Assembly: GCA_024695465.1 (NCBI GenBank)
Contig: JAILID010000038.1
Coordinates: 1 to 37,646 of the forward strand
Direction of reading: 5' to 3'
Length of the DNA stretch: 37,646 nucleotides
DNA from: Lachnospiraceae bacterium
GTDB taxonomy: Bacteria; Bacillota; Clostridia; Lachnospirales; Lachnospiraceae
Made by a program: the position numbers and the translations under genes
Notes under the pieces: model-generated
The model's input: only the letters and a program-made list of their open reading frames with translations
Told to the model about the DNA's origin: nothing
The model's database searches: none
Shown: one piece after another, positions 15,307 to 22,812 of the stretch
Layout of the letters: each line of letters opens with the position of its first letter
How positions within the stretch are numbered: the stretch's first letter is position 1

Positions 15307-15447
15307 ATTTTTCTCCTTTCCGTACAGTCAAAATCTCATATGACGGATTTGCTGCTATCATACACCCTTTTCCATCAATGAAAGCCCTATTGGCGTAAAC
15401 GGTTCGCGAAAAGACGTGAACGGAAGAAAAAAAGCCGTAAAAAAATG

Positions 15448-15484
15448 AAAAGCGCCCCGCATCCCAGCGGCAGCGCCTTTTTTG
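15448..15484. terminator. Bidirectional terminator after the 30-residue ORF
   Basis: AAAAGCGCC/GGCGCCTTTT-like arms with an inner CCGC/GCGG stem form a strong hairpin. On the minus strand it is followed by CATTTTTTT and lies 17 bases after the stop of the small ORF at 15502, separating it from the GH3 gene. Confidence 0.75.
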
Positions 15485-15501
15485 CTGCAATCTATATGTT
15501 G

Positions 15502-15594
15502 TTAACGCTCGTATTTATTCATCCTGTAGATGACATCCGCGCACATCGCTCCGCCAAAACCGACCAGAAGCATCATCCATACCGTAAAGACCAT
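15502..15594 (-). CDS. Small membrane protein, 30 residues, unknown function
   Basis: The minus strand from ATG 15594 encodes 30 residues: MVFTVWMMLLVGFGG, then AMCADVIYRMNKYER. Residues 2-22 form one hydrophobic membrane helix, followed by a charged tail ending in RMNKYER. AGGAGG lies about ten bases upstream, and a terminator follows at once, so it looks like a self-contained transcription unit. It diverges from the LysR regulator at 15781, with the inverted repeat 15694-15735 between them, so LysR might control it (inference). I do not recognise a family. Small single-helix proteins often modulate a larger membrane partner, but nothing here names one. Confidence 0.6.
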   Translation of the reverse strand: MVFTVWMMLLVGFGGAMCADVIYRMNKYER

Positions 15595-15673
15595 TTTCTT
15601 TTCCTCCTGCCCTCCGGGGCTTTATAATCCTTTATCTTCCAGCGGTTTTGTGTTCTATTTCCGCCTCATCTAT

Positions 15674-15735
15674 GTTATAATCCTTCCGGGCGAAAAAGTA
15701 AAATGAAGTATTTCTTCATTATTTGTTCTACTTTT
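15674..15735 (+). promoter_or_regulatory. LysR gene promoter (-10) and nested inverted repeats
   Basis: A TATAAT with TG one base upstream (extended -10) lies at about 15675-15680 on the plus strand, with a poor -35. Just downstream, AATGAAG (15702-15708) and CTTCATT (15714-15720) form a perfect inverted repeat, enclosed by AAAAGTA (15694-15700) and TACTTTT (15729-15735). Its position between the -10 and the LysR start would suit autoregulation by this LysR protein. Confidence 0.5.
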
Positions 15736-15780
15736 AACCATTTAGCACGGTAAAGCAAAAAGGCCCGAAGGAGAAGAAAA

Positions 15781-16659
15781 ATGGACACTAGCTCATTGGA
15801 AATCTTTATCGACGTCTGGCAATCCGGCAGCCTCTCCGCCACCGCCAGCAACCATTATCTCACAGAATCAACGGTTTCCAAAAGAATCGCTGCCCTGGAA
15901 AAAGAGCTCGGGGTGATTCTTTTCGCCCGGGGCAAAGGCAAAAACCATGTCCAGATCACGGCGGAAGGCATGGCCTTCGCGGATATCGCGAGCCGCATCC
16001 TCATGCTGAACGGCCAGGCCCTGCGCCTTGGCGAGGGGACGGTCCGGCATTTTCTGACCGTCGCCTGCATCAACAGCGTACAGGACTCCGCGCTTCCCCC
16101 CTTTATCCGGATGTACCGGGCCCGGCATCCGGAGATCCTCTTTACCCTGGAAGACCACCGCTCCAATGAGATCCTGCTGCTGCTGGAGCACCAGCGGATC
16201 GACGTGGGGATCACCCAGACCGCTTCCCCCTACCCGGACCTTGAAGCCGAAGTTCTCCTTAACGAGGAATACCGGGTCGTCATGAAGGCGAAGGAATCGG
16301 ATCCCCGCTACAAGGACGGCATCCATCCCGGCGACCTTGCCGCCGAACACGAGATCTACGAATCCTACTGCGACATTTTCCGCGAATGGCACGACTACTG
16401 GTGGCCCCCTTATAAATCCAAGATCCGGGTAAATATCACGCCCACCGCTGAAAAATACTTCGATTCTCCCGAAGACTGGATGATCGTCCCGGCCTCCATC
16501 GCCAGCGAGCTGGAAAAAAGGGATTACGTCTCCTACCCCTTCTCGGTTCCCTCGCCCAAGCACCATGTCTACCTGGTCTTCCGCAAGAGGAACCGCAACC
16601 CGGATACCGACCAGTTTGTCCAGGAGATCCTGGCTTACTTCCGAAAAGCAAGGAAATGA
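15781..16659 (+). CDS. LysR-family transcriptional regulator
   Basis: A 292-residue DNA-binding regulator. The N-terminal winged helix-turn-helix spans about residues 1-60 (SLSATASNHYLTESTVSKRIAALEKELGVILF, given here in pieces: SLSATASNHYLTEST, VSKRIAALEKELG). A LysR substrate-binding domain follows from about residue 90 (FLTVACINSVQD ... VDVGITQTASPYPDL-like). The effector is not recognisable. The start has AAGGAG seven bases upstream. It diverges from the small membrane ORF and lies between the GH3 and GH43 genes, so carbohydrate control is possible but unproven. It ends at a shared bidirectional terminator (16675-16709). Confidence 0.88.
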   Translation: MDTSSLEIFIDVWQSGSLSATASNHYLTESTVSKRIAALEKELGVILFARGKGKNHVQITAEGMAFADIASRILMLNGQALRLGEGTVRHFLTVACINSVQDSALPPFIRMYRARHPEILFTLEDHRSNEILLLLEHQRIDVGITQTASPYPDLEAEVLLNEEYRVVMKAKESDPRYKDGIHPGDLAAEHEIYESYCDIFREWHDYWWPPYKSKIRVNITPTAEKYFDSPEDWMIVPASIASELEKRDYVSYPFSVPSPKHHVYLVFRKRNRNPDTDQFVQEILAYFRKARK

Positions 16660-16674
16660 AAAGCAGTCAAAAAG

Positions 16675-16709
16675 AGGGCGCTTCATCAACCGCTGATGAA
16701 GCGCCCTCC
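16675..16709. terminator. Bidirectional terminator between lysR and the GH43 gene
   Basis: GAGGGCGCTTCATCA and TGATGAAGCGCCCTC form a perfect 15-bp stem with a five-base loop. It serves two converging genes (stops at 16659 and 16769). The same stem sequence recurs at 21529-21561 on the other side of the GH43 gene. Confidence 0.75.
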
Positions 16710-16768
16710 TATCTATTCGTTTTCCGCTTCCTGCCGCCTTGTCAGTCCTTCCGGATCATGCGATCCCT

Positions 16769-19700
16769 TTACTGCCTCTGCTTTATGCCGACAAGATAAG
16801 CCCACGCGGCTGCCGCCAGCATCATAAGCCCGGCAAAGAAGCTGATCGGCACGCTCTCTCCGGTGGCAGGAGCCAGGACGGCTTTAGAGCTGTCAGCCGG
16901 CGCGGGCGCTGCCGCGACGACATTGAACTGAACTTCGACATCGCCGCTGTCATCAAACATCGCCGCAAGCGTATGCTCGCCGTCGGCAAGCGACTGAAGG
17001 TATGACGGGTTGAGCGTGACAATGACGCTCCCCTTCCTCACGGTATAGGCGCTCTTATCCACCTCTGCTCCGTCGACCTTAATGCCCCTGAAATGCTCAA
17101 TCGTGAACTCGTCATCAATCGGCCTTGAGAATCTGAACTCAAGCGTTCTTCCCGAGCCTGCCACCCAATTGACGCCGGAGTCCTCCGTATTCGCGCCGCC
17201 CATGGTTTCAACTGTCGCAGCGGGATAGATCGTAAACTTCGCCCCCGTAAAGTTGATCACGTAGTTATCGCCTGCCGCAAGTGTGCCGAGTTTAATGGCA
17301 TAGGTCCCTGCTGCCTCGCCCGCGTCTCTTGCAAGCGAGCCTGTAAAGCTGTCCCCGTCGATAAGTCCCTCGCTCACGTAGGTAAGCTCAGGATCATCAG
17401 CGCCGAAATTCTTCGTGACGTCATTCGCCTTTACCGTTATCGCCTTCGGGGCAATGGTCACGGCGATGACCTCTGCGGCTGTATCCCGGTGGTTCGCGTC
17501 ACCCAGAACCTTATGCCAGACATAGTAGGTTCCGGCGTCGGTGGCTGTGGGGATCTCTGCCGCATACCCTTCTGCCGGCGCGTTCTCCGCGTCGGAGCCG
17601 AGCGCGTAGCCGATGACGCCGCCATAAGCCGCGCCGCCGCTGACCAGCTCCTGAGCCGTGCCGTCATAGACAAGATCCGTCTGGGCTTCCGGGGTCTCCG
17701 TCTCCGCGGAGAGCATCACCGGTGTGCGCTCGATCGCCTTATTTCCCGCGCCGAGAATATTCAGCTGGCAGGACTCGCCGCCGATAAGGAGCCTTAAGGG
17801 GCTGTCGTCCTCGCTGTAGGAAGCGCCGGCCAGCTCGTAGACGGAGCCGTTCTCACCGGCCACATGGGCGATGTAGGAGACCATGCCGCCTGATCTCGTG
17901 ACTTCCATCCAGACGCGGGAGTTCTTATTGGCTGTCTTAAAGCCCTCCCAATCGCCGTCCACCGTGTTGACGTACTGGGGAACAGTAAGACCATCCGGCG
18001 ACCAGGCGTCACACCGGGCATGCCAGGTATAACCGCCCTCGGACAACGCGGCCAGAGCGAAGGAATCCCACTGGTTTATCCCGAGAGAAGCGTTATCGAA
18101 AATGAAAACCGCCTCAAAATCATTCTCCAGGCTGTCAAAGCCGTAGAAGTTATCATAATCGTCCCAGGTCAGGGAGTAGCTGCCGTCATCATTCTTCGTC
18201 CCGACGGTCGCGATGACGTCTTCCCCCGCTTCCCGCGAGAGCGTGAGGGCATCCATCGTCGCCTCGTAGATCTTGAGCAGGCAAGCCTCGCCGCCCAGAT
18301 AGACGGCCAGCGGGCCTGTGGGCGAGTCCGCGGAAAGCGCCGTTATCTGGAAGCTCTTCCCGGTACTTGTGAAGATGTCCGCCGTGATGATCATGTCCGA
18401 GCCGACGCGCTTTACGGTGAGATCGACGTCCGCGTCCTTCATATCGTCGCGGAAGGTATTGAAGTCCACGTTGCTGAACAGCTTCACCAGCTTATTTTCG
18501 CTCCCGCCCTCGTTGAAGGTGAAATTGTTCCAGACATCCGAACGCAGATACCAGTCCATGCTGCTCGGGATCTCGGCCGCGAGATCCGCCGTTACGGCGA
18601 CTGCATAGCTGTTCCAGTTGTTGGCCATCTCCGAATCTTGATGGAAGGAAACCGTGGCCTCAAAATCGCCCTCCGGCGCATCCATCCGGAAGAAGTTCGT
18701 GTAAACGTTCCAGGGCAGCGAGTAAGAGCCGTCCCCGTTGTCCGTTCCGACAGTCGCGATCACCTCTTTTTCCACAGGCTCCTCGATCTCTCCGGGCACG
18801 TAATCCGAAGCATAGCCGATGGAAAGGTTCTCGAGGCCATAGGAGACCGTGAATTCGCCCTTACCGAACGCGTCGGCGATTCCCTTCGCCGCATACTTCA
18901 CGGTGCTGCTTCCGATAGCGGTGTCGCTCTTATAGGTCATCATCTTCTCGCCGTCGCGATAGAAATCAATCGACCCATCCACTTTATAGTCGATCTTTAC
19001 GTCGTAGGTCCCGCCATCCGTAAACATCTTCCAGGCATTCTCAGGAGAGTAGCCAAGGGACTGGGCGTATTCAGAGACCTCTGCCGCCGCTTCGAATATG
19101 TTCGTCCCGCCATAGTTGAGCACGGAAAGGTAGATATTGATGCGGTCAGAGCGGAAAATGGTGGTCCAGTCGGAGGTCAAACCCGCCTCCCGGAAGCTGA
19201 GGCACACGCCGGTGTCCTTGCTCACCGTGGAGAGAACAGGGAGCGCCGTCCCGGCCGCGATCGGGCCGTAGTCGATCATGCGTGACGCATTTTCGCCATC
19301 GGTGCCGTATACGATCACCGGCTGGGTGCTCTCGTAATAGTAATCGCCCTTGACGACCGTCCGGGTCATGTTGACAGTCACATCATTTGCGGCGCGGGTT
19401 ACTTTTCCCTCCGCCGTCAGGGCCTCCGGATTCGAGGAGGACCAGGAGATCTCCGCGCCGTAAGCCGCCTCGGTGCCAAGAGAAATGTCCACGGACGTCC
19501 CGATCGGGAGAGATGACTCCATGTTCTGAAGGACTGCGAACCGGTCATCCGCGCTCTTAACGGCCCAGAAATTCGCGCCCTGGCTGCTGCCCGCCATGCA
19601 GTTGCCGGTGAAAGCCACGGTCTTCGCCCCGGTATCCATCCGTTTCTGGCGGATAAAGCCGCCGGAATAGGTATTTCCGTTATAAATGATTGTCGCATAC

Positions 19701-21373
19701 TTGCCGTCGCCTGACCAGGAGCCTGCCTCCTGTCCGTCAGCCAGCACCTTGCCGTCCGCTGTCAGCTCGACCTCTGTCGATTCCACAACCTCCAGAGCCG
19801 AGTATTTCAGCCTGTAGGATCCCGGGATGATCTCGTAGGTCCCGGCGATCTCAGAGGCAGCAAGCTCCTCGAAATCCGAGGAAGTGTCCCCGCCGTACTC
19901 GAGCGGAGAGGCGGCAAGCCAGCCCTCCTTCGTCACATAGAGCTCATGGACGCGGAGCTGATGCGCCGCCGTACCGTCCGCGAACTTCGTGTGGCAGATG
20001 AGGAAGGCCCGCCCGTTGGCAAGCTGGATGGCAGAGTTATGGCCCTGCGCGGTCTCCCCGACGTTCATGTACTGCCAGCGGTAGCCCGTGATCAGCTTCT
20101 GTCCGCGATCCGTCTTGCTGTCAGGACCATAGTTCATCAGGTATTGCCCAAAGATGGCGGATTCGCCGTTCTGGTCAACATAAGGGCCGTCCGGGCGCTC
20201 CGAGCGGAAGACGCGCATCTCGTAGCCACCCTCCGGGCTGTAGAAGCCATAGCTCATGAAAAGATACCAGTACTTCCCAATCTTCTCGATATAGGAACCC
20301 TCGCCGGACACATAATAACCGCCGGCGATCTTTTGCCCGAAATAGGGATCGCTCGTCACGGCACCCTTGTTATTGGCGTCAAAATCCGAGGAATAGGAGA
20401 CAGAATAGTCGCGAAGCCCCGTCATCTCGTCCATCTCCAGCACGTAGATACCGCCGGACCAGGAACCGTAGGCGAGGAAAAGGTTCCCGTCCTCATCATA
20501 GGTGACGCAGGGATCGATGGCGTGCGGCCAGATATCTCCCCAGCTGTTCCCTGCCTCGTAGCGTTCCGGCAGGGTCTCGCCCACCTCGATTCCCTGAGCC
20601 GCAAGCGCCAGCGCAAGATCCGTGCTCTTCCAGCTCCGGTTCCGGGAAGGATCATCGTTTACGCTCTGGAAGCCCGTGAAGACGATAGGGGCCTGGTAAA
20701 CGTAAGGACCTTCGATGTTGTCCGAGGTCAGCAGAACAACGGCAGAATTCCAGTGGCCGCCGTTGATACTCTGGTAAAGGCAGTACTTGCCCATCTCCCG
20801 GTTGTAAATGATATCCGGGGCCCACTGGTTTCCGCGGATCGTCTTCGAATTGCCGTCCCCCGTCCCTTCGTAATAATGCCAGGAGCTGATATCATAGTCA
20901 GCAAAATTCACCGTATAGGTGGTGTCATCCGCCTTGTAGAGGGTGGTCTCACCGGTCAGGGCGTTCTGGGTAAAAGCGTCCTCGTAGTTGCAGACCTGCA
21001 CCTCGCCATCGACCAGCCGGCCATAGTAACCGTTCGGGGCGTCTTCACCGTCAATGGCCACCCTGGACCAGTTCATGAGATCCCCCGTCTTCGCCACGTT
21101 CATGTGGGAGCCAAAGACGTAGAATGAGCCATCCGCTGCCTCGATGATCGAGGGGTCGTGCACGGAGCCTCTCTGGTACGAGACGCTCCCATATTCCGCA
21201 AGATCCTCCTTGCTGACAAGGGTCTTGCCTGTGACATCCGCCGACGCCGGCAGAGCCGTCGCCGGAAGCAGGGACAGAATCATCGCCAGCGCAAGAAAGA
21301 CGGTAAGCACCACTTTCCCATGACCGGCGGCCGTCGGCCGGCCGGAAACCATTTTTGCTGCAGCTTTGTTCAT
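16769..21373 (-). CDS. Secreted GH43 arabinanase-like multidomain protein with wall-anchor-like C-terminus
   Basis: 1534 residues. A signal peptide covers about residues 1-45 (cleavage near LPASA). The GH43 beta-propeller follows, with probable catalytic residues Asp73 in VHDPSII, Asp187 in WAPDII and Glu358 in GEGSYIE; HAIDP (284-288) and QGHNSAI also fit endo-arabinanase-like GH43. After it come an Ig-like part (ISWSSSNPEAL), two ~180-residue tandem copies starting VIATVGT..DGSYSL (18766 and 18223 downward), an MBG-type domain (ITVKANDVTKNFG), and a C-terminal domain. The end, APATGES from residue 1501, a hydrophobic helix and a positive tail, resembles a sortase signal with a non-standard motif. 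It likely cleaves arabinan-type polymer at the cell surface. AAGGAG precedes the ATG; promoter at 21442-21470. Confidence 0.88.
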   Translation of the reverse strand: MNKAAAKMVSGRPTAAGHGKVVLTVFLALAMILSLLPATALPASADVTGKTLVSKEDLAEYGSVSYQRGSVHDPSIIEAADGSFYVFGSHMNVAKTGDLMNWSRVAIDGEDAPNGYYGRLVDGEVQVCNYEDAFTQNALTGETTLYKADDTTYTVNFADYDISSWHYYEGTGDGNSKTIRGNQWAPDIIYNREMGKYCLYQSINGGHWNSAVVLLTSDNIEGPYVYQAPIVFTGFQSVNDDPSRNRSWKSTDLALALAAQGIEVGETLPERYEAGNSWGDIWPHAIDPCVTYDEDGNLFLAYGSWSGGIYVLEMDEMTGLRDYSVSYSSDFDANNKGAVTSDPYFGQKIAGGYYVSGEGSYIEKIGKYWYLFMSYGFYSPEGGYEMRVFRSERPDGPYVDQNGESAIFGQYLMNYGPDSKTDRGQKLITGYRWQYMNVGETAQGHNSAIQLANGRAFLICHTKFADGTAAHQLRVHELYVTKEGWLAASPLEYGGDTSSDFEELAASEIAGTYEIIPGSYRLKYSALEVVESTEVELTADGKVLADGQEAGSWSGDGKYATIIYNGNTYSGGFIRQKRMDTGAKTVAFTGNCMAGSSQGANFWAVKSADDRFAVLQNMESSLPIGTSVDISLGTEAAYGAEISWSSSNPEALTAEGKVTRAANDVTVNMTRTVVKGDYYYESTQPVIVYGTDGENASRMIDYGPIAAGTALPVLSTVSKDTGVCLSFREAGLTSDWTTIFRSDRINIYLSVLNYGGTNIFEAAAEVSEYAQSLGYSPENAWKMFTDGGTYDVKIDYKVDGSIDFYRDGEKMMTYKSDTAIGSSTVKYAAKGIADAFGKGEFTVSYGLENLSIGYASDYVPGEIEEPVEKEVIATVGTDNGDGSYSLPWNVYTNFFRMDAPEGDFEATVSFHQDSEMANNWNSYAVAVTADLAAEIPSSMDWYLRSDVWNNFTFNEGGSENKLVKLFSNVDFNTFRDDMKDADVDLTVKRVGSDMIITADIFTSTGKSFQITALSADSPTGPLAVYLGGEACLLKIYEATMDALTLSREAGEDVIATVGTKNDDGSYSLTWDDYDNFYGFDSLENDFEAVFIFDNASLGINQWDSFALAALSEGGYTWHARCDAWSPDGLTVPQYVNTVDGDWEGFKTANKNSRVWMEVTRSGGMVSYIAHVAGENGSVYELAGASYSEDDSPLRLLIGGESCQLNILGAGNKAIERTPVMLSAETETPEAQTDLVYDGTAQELVSGGAAYGGVIGYALGSDAENAPAEGYAAEIPTATDAGTYYVWHKVLGDANHRDTAAEVIAVTIAPKAITVKANDVTKNFGADDPELTYVSEGLIDGDSFTGSLARDAGEAAGTYAIKLGTLAAGDNYVINFTGAKFTIYPAATVETMGGANTEDSGVNWVAGSGRTLEFRFSRPIDDEFTIEHFRGIKVDGAEVDKSAYTVRKGSVIVTLNPSYLQSLADGEHTLAAMFDDSGDVEVQFNVVAAAPAPADSSKAVLAPATGESVPISFFAGLMMLAAAAWAYLVGIKQRQ
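17730..18770 (-). repeat. Tandem ~540-bp domain duplication inside the GH43 gene
   Basis: Two successive protein segments of about 180 residues start VIATVGTDNGDGSYSLPW and VIATVGTKNDDGSYSLTW, and both end near a G-G-E-[AS]-C-x-L motif (LGGEACLLKI, IGGESCQLNI). Each keeps the DFEA.F and NxWxS(Y/F)A positions. They look like diverged copies of one beta-sandwich module, possibly carbohydrate-binding; that role is inference. Confidence 0.7.
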
Positions 21374-21400
21374 ACATTTCTCCTTTCTTGCATTAGAAAA

Positions 21401-21441
21401 TTTGTAAAATATTTTAGTATTTCCTAAAATTTATTTACAAA
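21401..21441 (-). promoter_or_regulatory. AT-rich inverted repeat in the GH43 leader
   Basis: TTTGTAAAATATTTTAG (21401-21417) and CTAAAATTTATTTACAAA (21424-21441) are near-perfect arms around six bases. They sit directly downstream of the -10 box and about 30 bases before the start codon. This could be an operator or an mRNA hairpin. Confidence 0.55.
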
Positions 21442-21470
21442 AGTATAGCAAAATATCCCTCAAAGCGCAA
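21442..21470 (-). promoter_or_regulatory. Promoter for the GH43 gene
   Basis: On the minus strand TTGCGC (21470-21465) and TATACT (21447-21442) are separated by 17 bases, with an extended -10 TG. It lies about 70 bases upstream of the start codon. Confidence 0.75.
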
Positions 21471-21528
21471 GTCAGTTTTGTTAATTTTCGGCAATACGCA
21501 AAGATAAATCAACCCCGGAATGGATAAA

Positions 21529-21561
21529 GGGCGCTTCATCAGAATTTGATGAAGCGCCCTC
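21529..21561. terminator. Terminator of the AEC permease gene
   Basis: AGGGCGCTTCATCA and TGATGAAGCGCCCT form a perfect stem with a short AT loop, followed by TTTATCC on the minus strand and CTTTTCC on the plus strand. It lies 33 bases after the permease stop at 21594. The stem is the same as at 16675-16709. Confidence 0.7.
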
Positions 21562-21593
21562 TTTTCCATTCCGGGGAAATGAAAAACGGCAGC

Positions 21594-22604
21594 TCACAGG
21601 AAACCCATAAGCCTGACCGCAAAAATCCAGAAAAAGAGCGAAACCATGCCGAAAATACTGGTTGTGACCACGATCTGGCCGGCCAGCGCGTCGTCTCCCC
21701 CCATCTCCTGGGCCATCGCGACGGTAGAAACCGCGATCGGTGAGGCGAAGACTGCGACCAGCACCGCCGTCCTGGCCGGCGTCAGCTCGACGAGACCCGC
21801 AGAGGAGGCCAGAAGGGCGATCGTGAAAGCGCCCAGCGGCACAAGAATAAGCCGCATCACGTTGGCAAAGATAAGCTCCTTTTTATACTTTCCGAATTCG
21901 CCGGCAGACAGGCGGCCGCCCAGGCAGATCAGCGCCAGCGGTGTCGCCATCGAGCCCAGATAGGAGATGATCTGATAGACAAAAGGCAGGTTTTTCTTCA
22001 GGCTGAAGACCAGCTCCCCATCCGCCCCGACCGGAATATGGGGCCGGATGAAGAGCACGATCGCCCCGCTCACCAGGCCGATGACCAGCGGGTTGGTCGC
22101 GATGCTCATCGCGACTTTACGAAAATGAACCCCGCTCCCATTGTCCGAATAGACGCTTAAAAGCAGGACCGCCGCAAAATTAAAGTAAATGACCGTCGGA
22201 ACCTGATAGGCTGAGGCAAGCGCGAGGGCTTCATTTCCCGCCAGCGCCGCGGCGACCGGCAGCCCGATCACCGCGTAGTTGCTCCGGAAAAAAACCTGGG
22301 CCAGGACTCCCTTCCGGTTCCGCACCTTCGTAACCCTCGTTGTCAGAGCCAGCCCCACCCCCGTCATGATAAGCAAGGTGGCCATCACAAGAACGAAGAA
22401 GGCAGGCTCGAAGCCGTCAAAGCTTTCGGTCTTGTAGAGATTGTTGAAGCACATACAGGAGAAAGCGAAGCGGAAGTTCATCCGGTTGATCTCCTTGAAG
22501 GCGTTCTCGCTGACCATCCCGGTCTTCCTCGCAAGCGTTCCCAGGAGGATCAGGGTAATGATCGGAGCGACGGCGTTAAACGCGTAAATGGCGACAGAAA
22601 GCAT
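21594..22604 (-). CDS. AEC (auxin efflux carrier)-family permease
   Basis: A 336-residue integral membrane protein with about ten hydrophobic segments in two halves (for example VAPIITLILLGTLARK at the start and TSIFGMVSLFFWIFAV at the end). The conserved AEC features FFRSNYAVIGLPVA and, near the end, SPIAVSTVAMAQEMGGD are visible. Bacterial members move organic acids such as malate or malonate; the substrate here is unknown. The start at 22604 has AGGTG six bases upstream; the GTG at 22613 overlaps that site. A -10 box with extended TG (TGC-TATACT, 22695-22700) lies about 90 bases upstream. The gene stands alone between terminators. Confidence 0.88.
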   Translation of the reverse strand: MLSVAIYAFNAVAPIITLILLGTLARKTGMVSENAFKEINRMNFRFAFSCMCFNNLYKTESFDGFEPAFFVLVMATLLIMTGVGLALTTRVTKVRNRKGVLAQVFFRSNYAVIGLPVAAALAGNEALALASAYQVPTVIYFNFAAVLLLSVYSDNGSGVHFRKVAMSIATNPLVIGLVSGAIVLFIRPHIPVGADGELVFSLKKNLPFVYQIISYLGSMATPLALICLGGRLSAGEFGKYKKELIFANVMRLILVPLGAFTIALLASSAGLVELTPARTAVLVAVFASPIAVSTVAMAQEMGGDDALAGQIVVTTSIFGMVSLFFWIFAVRLMGFL

Positions 22605-22694
22605 AGGTCTCACCTCATAAAACAGGCAGCGCGGATCAAAGCCTTCATTTCCTCTCCCCGGCCCGAAGACCGCGTCAGCCCTTTTTCTTCGCTA

Positions 22695-22723
22695 AGTATA
22701 GCACAGACGCGCCGGACTGAACA
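22695..22723 (-). promoter_or_regulatory. Promoter for the AEC permease
   Basis: On the minus strand TATACT (22700-22695) has an extended -10 (TGC before it). TGTTCA lies 17 bases upstream as a weak -35. Confidence 0.5.
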
Positions 22724-22752
22724 GGAAGAATCTTGCCGAAACGCGTTTGTCC

Positions 22753-22787
22753 TCAAAAAGAACGGCTCCGGCTTAGCGCCGGAACCG
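22753..22787 (-). terminator. Terminator of the VWA/SpaA surface-protein gene
   Basis: On the minus strand CGGTTCCGGC, a GCTAA loop and GCCGGAGCCG form a ten-pair stem (one G-T pair) followed by TTCTTTTTG, 25 bases after the stop at 22813. Confidence 0.85.
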
Positions 22788-22812
22788 ACTTTTTCATCTT
22801 AACAACCTGTTT

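Noticed and set aside
18020-21127. Long plus-strand open frames (18020-19285, 19946-21127) opposite the GH43 gene
   Set aside because: They are antisense shadows of a gene with clear signal peptide, GH43 motifs, promoter and Shine-Dalgarno; no family resemblance in the antisense products.
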